NCBI GenBank assembly: GCA_017936205.1 | Contig: JAGBGB010000027.1 | Location: 1 to 12,078 of the forward strand | DNA: 12,078 bases | Direction of reading: 5' to 3' | Source: Oscillospiraceae bacterium | Lineage (GTDB): Bacteria; Bacillota; Clostridia; Oscillospirales; Oscillospiraceae | Shown here: piece by piece, positions 7,581 through 12,078 of the stretch | Layout of the letters: each line of letters starts with the position of its first letter | How positions within the stretch are numbered: the first letter of the stretch is position 1 | Translations under genes and position numbers: made by a program | The notes under the pieces: model-generated | Seen by the model: the letters and a program-made list of their open reading frames with translations, nothing else | Database searches by the model: none | What the model was told of the DNA's origin: nothing

Positions 7581-7711
7581 GTGATGCGTTCCTGCGGAAC
7601 GTGATGTGTACTTCGTGGGTGATGTAGGCTTCGCCTGTGATGCACGCCCTCGGCGCGTGGGTAGAACGCATCGCATCACCTATCACAGCGAAGCAACATC
7701 ACTTATCACTT
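7581..7711. repeat. Palindromic array of GTGATG-headed mini-hairpins
   Basis: On the plus strand, GTGATG occurs at 7581, 7601, 7619 and 7637, each followed by a tiny dyad: GTTCC-TGC-GGAAC, a decayed TGTAC-TTC-GTGG, AGGC-TTC-GCCT, and CACGCC-CTC-GGCGCGTG. From 7661 to 7711 the motif appears on the opposite strand (CATCAC at 7674 and 7697, TATCAC at 7681 and 7704), with another TTC-centred dyad between (7687-7696). The whole unit folds on itself: GATGCGTTC (7583-7591) is complementary to GAACGCATC (7663-7671). I recall similar GTGATG/TTATCACTT arrays in clostridial gut genomes, from memory only. It contains no credible gene; open frames across it lack ribosome sites. Confidence 0.7.
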
Positions 7712-7786
7712 GTTTACAAAAGAACTCAATGAATCCACGTTGTCACTTTTCTCGGCTATTGCTACATACTGTTATCCTACTTTTTC

Positions 7787-7837
7787 GCAAATGAAAGAAG
7801 CCTGCAATCTTAGTGGTTGCAGGCTTCTTTCATTTGC
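7787..7837. terminator. Perfect 21-bp inverted repeat, probable bidirectional terminator
   Basis: Arms 7787-7807 and 7817-7837 are perfectly complementary (core AAGCCTGCAA/TTGCAGGCTT). The stem can extend two more pairs, one of them a T-G wobble, around a TTAGT loop. An A-rich 5' flank and a CTTTCATTT 3' flank on either strand match the A-tract/stem/T-tract layout, although the T-tract is interrupted and partly inside the stem. It lies about 120 bases past the stop of the leftward M56 peptidase gene and is the best candidate for that operon's end. Confidence 0.6.
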
Positions 7838-7960
7838 AATGGTTTTGTATATTTTTGTTTTATAGAATGGTGAATGGTTTTTTGGGGGGCGTTACAAATT
7901 CTGTAGAATGAAAATTGTAACGGGGTATTGTTTTTCTGAAGGAAGGAATTTGAAAAATCC

Positions 7961-10834
7961 TTACGGGAGAGGGATCTCCTTTTGGACCTCTGTTTGGTTT
8001 TCGTCGGTGGGATAGGTGACTACGAGCTTGCCGCTGCTGTTATATTCGTAGTCTATGCTCGTTAGGGGGATGTTGGTTTCCAGCTCGTAGACTTCGTGAT
8101 ATACGGTGGGATCAAAAATGTTTTGAACCACAAGGGAGGGCTTGCCTTCCTCATAATTGACATAGGCCACATAATCCTCTTGGGAGATCAAGACATACTC
8201 GAAGGTCTCGGAGACCTGGCCGGTCTCTACATCGAAAAACACCGCCCAATTGGTAGACAGACCGGTGCCGGTTTGGGTAAGGAGTCCGTAGACAGAAGGG
8301 GAGAGGGTGAGAAGCTCCGGCCTACGCAAAGCGTGATCCTTCTGCAGGAGGATGTTCCCTTTTTGATCTGTCACAGTGTAGGAATAGGTGAGATCGCCGT
8401 TTTTGGTAATTCTGATTCCTTCCGGAGTTGGTTCTGCGGTGCTGATTTCTACAAGGACTGCATCTTTGGGAGAGAAGTAGGCTTCAAACTGACTGCTGCC
8501 ACCGGATGCCATCATGGCCTGGTGGAAGGAGATCTCCTCTAAGTTGCTCAGATATACATAGGTGGTGTCTGCCGCAGCATTGAGCATCCGTCCGGTGATG
8601 ACCAAGCGGTACTGATAGAGGTAGCCGTGGTATTGGTAGATCCCATCGGCGTTCTGATAGTAGGTTCTGAAATTTCCCTTTATGGTTTTAAGGGGGAGGG
8701 CATCAAAATAGCCCAGTTGCGGCATTGCGACCCATGAGGAAGCGAAGGGAGAAGCAAGGCCTTGTTCACCCCAATAGAGAACATCCTGAGTATCACTGAA
8801 AATGACAATGTTTCCATCCTCAACTGCCATGGTCAGATAGGTTTCTTCTCTTGTATCCTTCCGTCCCAAGATTCCTTGACCTTCTTCCGTGATCTCAAAG
8901 CGTAATGTAGTCCATGGACAGGTGAAAAGGTTAAAATATTCCGCTTCCCCATTTTCATAAGCGGTGATGGAAAATGTGAAGATCCCGGAGGTAGGGCCCA
9001 TCCCGATAAAGCAATGCTCGTCTTGTCCGTCATCGTCTATATCGAAGATTCCTTCATCATAGATAGCGGGAGGATACGACAGTTCTGTGATTGGTGTGAA
9101 TGATGTGTCACTGTCAGGGAAGTCTGCCCAGAACAGTTCATTTAGCTTTGCTCTATAGGCATCGTCGATGGTGTATGCGTAGCTGGAATGAGGCATGCTT
9201 ACGGGAATGAGGGTAATACCCTCCCTGTCTGTTAAGCCTTCATCCAAATAGTAAGCAATAATGGCTCTCATTTCCTCCAAGCTTGCAGGATTTTGATGCA
9301 GTGCCCAAATCTCGCTTTGGCTGTAGTTCCGATTTAGACCTTGGAGCACACCGCAGGAATAGGAGGTTTCTGCCAGCTGCCAAATATAGACCTCCAAGCC
9401 CTTAAAGGTGCCTAAATCGAAATATTCGGGGAATTTGGCTTTCAGGGACTCAATATCGGTTGCATCCGGTGAAACGGTAGGGATCTGCAGGGCAGGCTCT
9501 TGGACATTGTACTTTGCGATCAGGTCATATACTTCTTCTGCCCTCTGAGGCTCAATAACCTTATAGGTGAGGGTGGGCTTGACATTGTTATTGATCCATA
9601 CAGCGGTGAAGTCGGAATTGAAGTGAATATATAAGCCCTCTAAATAGGAATTCGGAGAAGGCTCTGCCTGCTTCTCTGTTTGCAGTACTATGGTGTGACT
9701 CCTGTCCCTGTCTTCGGATCGGTTCAGAGAGATCTCTTCTTTTGAGGTTTTTAGGCTTGCAAGCTCCCGTATTAGATCCTCGCTGATGGACCCCACACGC
9801 TCATAGCTGAAGCCGTCGGAAACCCAAACACAGGCGGTGTTCTCAACTCGGCCGGTTAGGGAAATAAATTCAAGGTTCTCTAAGGTGCCCAGCTCGCCGG
9901 GCTTGGGATCCGTGAGGAAGCAGACCGCTAAAACAATACTTGCCACGATCCCTACGATCAGAATCCAAAAGGCAGGCTTCTTGTAGCTGAGTACAGACTT
10001 CACCCTGTCCTTCACCCCCACCTCACCGAAGGCAAGGGGACAGAAAGCGATCATTCTTCTGCCCACACTGCAATTGAGCAGTGCCTGAGAGTAGTCTGCC
10101 CGTTCCTCCGTGCTTAGGCTTTTTACCACCCTTTCGTCGCAAGCCATTTCGATATCCCGACACAGGAGCACATAGGCAAGCCAGATGAGAGGATTGAACC
10201 AGTGCAGGGCAAGGATGGCAAAGCCAATGGGCTTCCACCAATGATCTTTCCTGTGAAGATGGGCTTCTTCATGGGCGATGACATGGAGCATCTCTGAGCC
10301 GGTCATGGCGAAGGGCAGATAGATCCTGGGTCGAATCATGCCCAGAACAAAGGGGGAGGCGACATTCTCGCTCTGATAGATGTGGTCCCGAAGTAGAACC
10401 GCTGTAGAGACCTTCCTCTTCACACGGAGGTAGCTGATACTCCCGTAAAGGATCAGAGCAAGGACACCGATCCCCCAAAGAACAGAGGCAACAGGGATCC
10501 AAACCTGTAAGGGGTTGGCGCTGTCTCCCGGTTCAGGAGCCAGGGTCTGTCCTATGATGGGGTTGACCATGTTGTTCACTGAGGGAATTCCGGTGTAGAC
10601 CTGAGGAACAGCATCTGTCATAATGCCGGGGGAAATGGTTTGAGCACTGGGGATCAGACTGACCTTGCTCTCTATGGTGAAGGGACAGATCAGCCGAAGG
10701 GCAACCACCGCCCACAGCAGAACCGTCAGCCACTTGGGAGCCTTCTTCAGCACAAACCGCAGAAGCAGCACTGCAAGGACGATCCAGCTTGCCGCAATGC
10801 TCATGTTAAGGACGGATAAAAAGAGCCGACTCAT
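7961..10834 (-). CDS. BlaR1/MecR1-like M56 metallopeptidase with large non-PBP outer domain
   Basis: This 957-residue integral membrane zinc peptidase is the probable signal transducer for the adjacent BlaI-type repressor. Hydrophobic segments lie at about 11-30, 35-52, 111-132, 202-222 and 287-307. The M56 domain shows SPFVLGMIRPRIYLP (160-174), zinc-binding HEEAH (188-192) and DIEMACDERVV with E229 as likely third ligand. Residues 310-957 should be outside the cell. They contain no SxxK/SxN/KTG set in an appropriate place, so this does not look like a beta-lactam sensor; SYKK at 283-286 is beside a membrane helix and is not such a site. The outer part includes an acidic Dx-DxDGxxDE loop (598-606) that may bind calcium, inside an FG-GAP-like stretch. 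In the family, ligand binding triggers proteolysis that relieves repression; the ligand here is unknown. The ATG overlaps the repressor stop (ATGA) and has AAGGAGGG upstream. Confidence 0.9.
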   Translation of the reverse strand: MSRLFLSVLNMSIAASWIVLAVLLLRFVLKKAPKWLTVLLWAVVALRLICPFTIESKVSLIPSAQTISPGIMTDAVPQVYTGIPSVNNMVNPIIGQTLAPEPGDSANPLQVWIPVASVLWGIGVLALILYGSISYLRVKRKVSTAVLLRDHIYQSENVASPFVLGMIRPRIYLPFAMTGSEMLHVIAHEEAHLHRKDHWWKPIGFAILALHWFNPLIWLAYVLLCRDIEMACDERVVKSLSTEERADYSQALLNCSVGRRMIAFCPLAFGEVGVKDRVKSVLSYKKPAFWILIVGIVASIVLAVCFLTDPKPGELGTLENLEFISLTGRVENTACVWVSDGFSYERVGSISEDLIRELASLKTSKEEISLNRSEDRDRSHTIVLQTEKQAEPSPNSYLEGLYIHFNSDFTAVWINNNVKPTLTYKVIEPQRAEEVYDLIAKYNVQEPALQIPTVSPDATDIESLKAKFPEYFDLGTFKGLEVYIWQLAETSYSCGVLQGLNRNYSQSEIWALHQNPASLEEMRAIIAYYLDEGLTDREGITLIPVSMPHSSYAYTIDDAYRAKLNELFWADFPDSDTSFTPITELSYPPAIYDEGIFDIDDDGQDEHCFIGMGPTSGIFTFSITAYENGEAEYFNLFTCPWTTLRFEITEEGQGILGRKDTREETYLTMAVEDGNIVIFSDTQDVLYWGEQGLASPFASSWVAMPQLGYFDALPLKTIKGNFRTYYQNADGIYQYHGYLYQYRLVITGRMLNAAADTTYVYLSNLEEISFHQAMMASGGSSQFEAYFSPKDAVLVEISTAEPTPEGIRITKNGDLTYSYTVTDQKGNILLQKDHALRRPELLTLSPSVYGLLTQTGTGLSTNWAVFFDVETGQVSETFEYVLISQEDYVAYVNYEEGKPSLVVQNIFDPTVYHEVYELETNIPLTSIDYEYNSSGKLVVTYPTDENQTEVQKEIPLP

Positions 10835-11202
10835 GGGGTCCCTCCTTCCCTGTAACGGTCGATCATCTGCTGTACAGCATCGATCTCAGCATCTGAGAGC
10901 TTCCTGTGTTTGGTAAAGGCTGCAATAAAGGCAGGCAGAGAGCCCTCGAAGGTCTTCTCCACCATTTCATTCAGCTCTGCAGCCTGTACCTGATCCTTGC
11001 TCACGAGGGAGGTGACAATGGTGTTCTCATTCTTCAGCACACCACGCTCCGATAACTTCTTGATGACGGTGTAAGTAGTGGTAGGCTTCCAGCCCAAACG
11101 CTCCCTGCAGAGCTCCACCAGCTTGCCACTCTTCACAGGCTCCTGTTCCCACAGAATCAGGCAAAAACGATATTCACTTTCAAAAATCTTAGGTGTATCC
11201 AT
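10831..11202 (-). CDS. BlaI/MecI/CopY-family winged-helix repressor
   Basis: This 123-residue DNA-binding repressor is expected to act as a dimer and to be inactivated through its partner M56 peptidase. The N-terminal winged helix (about 5-75) shows the family pattern SEYRFCLILWEQEPVKSGKLVELC, then the recognition-helix region GWKPTTTYTVIKKLSERGVL (37-56), then the wing with NTIVTSLVS. The C-terminal part (about 76-123) is the helical dimerisation region, with FTKHRKLSDAEIDAVQQMID. Length is normal for the family. The ATG has AAGGAGAG seven bases upstream. The stop overlaps the ATG of the peptidase by four bases, so the two are co-transcribed and translationally coupled. Two matching dyads at 11230-11241 and 11253-11270 sit at its promoter, so it is probably autoregulated. 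No beta-lactamase gene lies in the window, so the regulon outside this operon is unknown. Confidence 0.94.
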   Translation of the reverse strand: MDTPKIFESEYRFCLILWEQEPVKSGKLVELCRERLGWKPTTTYTVIKKLSERGVLKNENTIVTSLVSKDQVQAAELNEMVEKTFEGSLPAFIAAFTKHRKLSDAEIDAVQQMIDRYREGGTP

Positions 11203-11229
11203 CAGAATCTCTCCTTGACTATGGTTAAT

Positions 11230-11243
11230 CTATTGCAATAGAG
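11230..11243. promoter_or_regulatory. Putative operator O2 for the BlaI-type repressor
   Basis: CTATTGCAATAG is a perfect 12-base palindrome followed by AG, so CTATTGCAATAGAG closely matches CTATTGTGATAGAG of O1 read on the minus strand. It lies just downstream of the predicted transcript start, about 28 bases before the ATG. Confidence 0.6.
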
Positions 11244-11252
11244 CTTATGTAT

Positions 11253-11270
11253 ACTCTATCACAATAGAGT
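11253..11270. promoter_or_regulatory. Putative operator O1 for the BlaI-type repressor
   Basis: A perfect dyad ACTCTAT-CACA-ATAGAGT with seven-base arms overlaps the -10 box and the adjacent spacer. Its half-site matches that of O2, centred 26 bases away. Confidence 0.65.
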
Positions 11271-11281
11271 CAATCTGTCAA
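11253..11281 (-). promoter_or_regulatory. Promoter of the repressor/M56 peptidase operon
   Basis: On the minus strand, a perfect -35 TTGACA (plus 11276-11281), a 17-base spacer and a -10 like TAGAGT (11253-11258, four of six matches). The -10 box and part of the spacer lie within the first operator dyad, as expected for direct repression. The leader to the ATG at 11202 is about 45 bases and contains the second dyad. Confidence 0.65.
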
Positions 11282-11444
11282 GAGCGGGATTTATATTTTG
11301 CTCCATATGCTTAAGACGGTTCAGCTTTTCCATGGTGGAGGCTACCGTTTCTTTTTTCCGTTCTAAGCTCATTTCGCTGAACTTTTGGTATTCCGGGCTT
11401 TCGCAGATTCGGAAGGCATCAAAAAGAAAAAGGTGCCGCTCCAT
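11259..11444 (-). CDS. Doubtful small open frame or gene relic, 61 codons
   Basis: The frame from ATG 11444 to the TGA at 11259 reads like protein: MERHLFLFDAFRICESPEY followed by a charged amphipathic helix (about 25-50). Against a real gene, there is no ribosome site before 11444, the start lies in the loop of the terminator of the upstream regulator gene, and the end runs through the -35 box of the repressor promoter. An internal ATG at 11372 also has no ribosome site. It could be the decayed tail of a lost gene. I do not recognise the family. Confidence 0.2.
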   Translation of the reverse strand: MERHLFLFDAFRICESPEYQKFSEMSLERKKETVASTMEKLNRLKHMEQNINPALDRLTLL

Positions 11445-11456
11445 GAAGGCGGCACC
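11421..11456 (-). terminator. Intrinsic terminator of the Mor-like regulator gene
   Basis: Read on the minus strand: GGTGCCGC, a nine-base loop, GCGGCACC, then TTTTTCTTTTT. The stem of eight mostly G-C pairs is perfect. A second perfect hairpin (AGCTTCCA/TGGAAGCT, 11458-11480) lies between it and the stop at 11494. It insulates the downstream repressor promoter. Confidence 0.85.
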
Positions 11457-11493
11457 GAGCTTCCATAGACCGTGGAAGCTGCCGGGGATGCAA

Positions 11494-11826
11494 TTATTTG
11501 GGCTTTGCTGCTCGTCCTTCCTGCAGGAAGCGGCGGATGGTTTTTTCGGAGCGGTTGTATTTCTTGGAAAGCTGGCGGAGGTTGTTCCCGTCAAATTCCC
11601 GAAGGACGCATTCACGAATGTAGTCGGTCTTATAAAAGGAACAGGGGAAGCTAAGCTGCTGACCGCTGAAGAGAAGATATACCCCTATGGCGGCATCCGT
11701 GCCCAGGGATCTACATAGCTCTCCGTAAACCGGGTTCATCAGCTCCCATACGGGACAGGGATCGCCCCTTTTCTGCAATTCTGTGAGAGTCTCATAGATT
11801 TTCTCCTTGGTGCTGTACTGAACCAT
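11494..11826 (-). CDS. Mor-family-like DNA-binding regulator
   Basis: This 110-residue protein resembles the Mor transcription activator family (Mu Mor/C type) and the related small clostridial proteins. After a variable N-terminus (about 1-32) comes VYGELCRSLGTDAAIGVYLLFSGQQLSFP (33-61), matching the helix-helix-strand dimerisation core, where IYIP or IYFP is usual. Then YIRECVLREFDGNNLRQLSKKYNRSEKTIRRFLQEGR (69-105) gives a helix-turn-helix with recognition helix near 92-102. Mor proteins activate promoters with poor -35 boxes; that is family knowledge, and the target here is unknown. The ATG has GGAGG about eight bases upstream. It stands alone between its own -10 box and terminator, with no other phage-like gene visible, so it may be a domesticated or accessory regulator. 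Family-level call is good; function is inferred. Confidence 0.78.
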   Translation of the reverse strand: MVQYSTKEKIYETLTELQKRGDPCPVWELMNPVYGELCRSLGTDAAIGVYLLFSGQQLSFPCSFYKTDYIRECVLREFDGNNLRQLSKKYNRSEKTIRRFLQEGRAAKPK

Positions 11827-11861
11827 CCTTCTGTCCTCCCTCCCGTAGAGATGTTACCTCA

Positions 11862-11894
11862 ATTATACCGACAGAGCAGGACAGACGTATGTCC
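11862..11894 (-). promoter_or_regulatory. Promoter of the Mor-like gene with palindrome at the -35 position
   Basis: The minus strand has a perfect -10 TATAAT (plus 11862-11867), but the -35 position reads ATACGT, a poor match. That position is covered by a near-perfect 16-base palindrome, GGACA-TACGTC-TGTCC on the minus strand (11879-11894, 14 of 16 symmetric). Such a layout fits an activator-dependent or autoregulated promoter. Confidence 0.5.
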
Positions 11895-12049
11895 TTCCGG
11901 AAAGTTTTAGAAAAAATAATACAGGGGGGCTGTTCTATTTGCTGCAAGAAAGGGTCTTTGTTTTCTTCCAAAATGACGAACGTCTCTGTGTGCGGAGATA
12001 ACAAGCGTGCCCTGTCTTGCTGCAGTAAATTCCGATTTAACGTACCATT

Positions 12050-12078
12050 CGTAGGGGCGCGCATTGCGCGTCCGGTTC
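12050..12078. repeat. GC-rich palindromic repeat fragment at the window edge
   Basis: CGTAGGGGCGCGCATTGCGCGTCCGG begins near 12050 and contains the dyad GGCGCGC-ATT-GCGCGTC (one G-T pair). Its base composition contrasts sharply with the AT-rich DNA before it. GTAGGGGCG...CGCCCG elements are common dispersed intergenic repeats in gut clostridia (from memory), and this looks like one end of such an element cut by the window. Between 11900 and 12049 I see no gene. Confidence 0.45.

Larger units (their letters stand above)
7537..7960. other. Gene-free interval between the tRNA operon and the M56 peptidase gene
   Basis: This 424-base stretch holds the tRNA terminator, the GTGATG hairpin array, the 21-bp inverted repeat and, at 7890-7922, a further inverted repeat CGTTACAA/TTGTAACG whose inner bases ATTCT/AGAAT also pair. 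That last repeat lies 38 bases after the M56 peptidase stop and has no T-run in the leftward direction. Between 7712 and 7786 I see nothing recognisable. Short open frames here have no ribosome site. Confidence 0.6.

Noticed and set aside
7305..7679. Minus-strand 124-codon and plus-strand 61-codon open frames across the tRNA pair
   Set aside because: They are translations of tRNA genes and their terminator (for example the FFVGDPYGTRTH-type string), with no ribosome site.
7581..7711. CRISPR array
   Set aside because: Units are 16-24 bases, have no constant-length spacers, invert midway, and no cas gene is near.
9973..9990. SxxK (SYKK) in the M56 protein as a penicillin-binding site
   Set aside because: It lies at residues 283-286, directly before a membrane helix on the cytoplasmic side, with no SxN or KTG partner motifs in a suitable arrangement.
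11332..11718. Plus-strand 128-codon open frame opposite the Mor-like gene
   Set aside because: Antisense to a convincing regulator gene and its terminator; no ribosome site and no recognisable motif.
11792..12064. Minus-strand 90-codon open frame near the right edge
   Set aside because: No ribosome site, starts inside the GC-rich repeat, and overlaps the start and promoter of the Mor-like gene in another frame.

Overview
The window looks like chromosomal DNA from a low-to-middle GC Firmicute, most likely a gut clostridium of the Oscillospiraceae/Ruminococcaceae type. The reasons are strong AGGAGG-type ribosome binding sites, SigA promoters with consensus -35 and -10 boxes, a bifunctional Rel with the RXKD motif, a recJ-rel-dtd gene order, and an M56 peptidase/BlaI pair. 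The genus assignment is inference. I see no phage, IS element, CRISPR array or rRNA.

Positions 1-4528 (minus strand) hold a housekeeping operon read right to left: recJ (single-strand exonuclease), rel ((p)ppGpp synthetase/hydrolase) and dtd (D-aminoacyl-tRNA deacylase, cut by the left window edge). The genes abut or overlap by one base (TAAATG and TAATG junctions). A promoter lies just upstream at 4561-4589. The apt gene that commonly sits between recJ and rel in Firmicutes is absent.

Positions 4713-7243 (plus strand) hold three envelope-facing genes: a membrane-anchored metallophosphoesterase, a small two-helix membrane protein with a C-terminal zinc ribbon, and a protein with an N-terminal zinc ribbon, a long cationic linker, one membrane helix and an outer domain. 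The second and third have clear promoters of their own. A 22-bp-arm hairpin separates them.

Positions 7327-7578 are a tRNA unit: consensus promoter, tRNA-Met(CAT), tRNA-Glu(TTC) with no spacer, and a strong intrinsic terminator. Positions 7579-7960 have no gene. They hold a palindromic array of GTGATG-headed mini-hairpins, a 21-bp perfect inverted repeat that probably terminates transcription, and a smaller inverted repeat.

Positions 7961-11281 (minus strand) hold a BlaI-type repressor gene overlapping, by ATGA, a 957-residue BlaR1-like M56 metallopeptidase. Its outer region of about 650 residues shows no penicillin-binding signature. Two related dyads near the promoter look like the operators. 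Upstream, also on the minus strand, is a 110-residue Mor-family-like regulator with its own terminator, a -10 box, and a near-perfect 16-bp palindrome where the -35 box should be. The last ~180 bases show no gene, only a GC-rich palindromic repeat fragment at the edge.

The best candidate for something undescribed is the repressor/protease pair, which appears to sense something other than a beta-lactam. The hairpin array and the zinc-ribbon membrane proteins come next.
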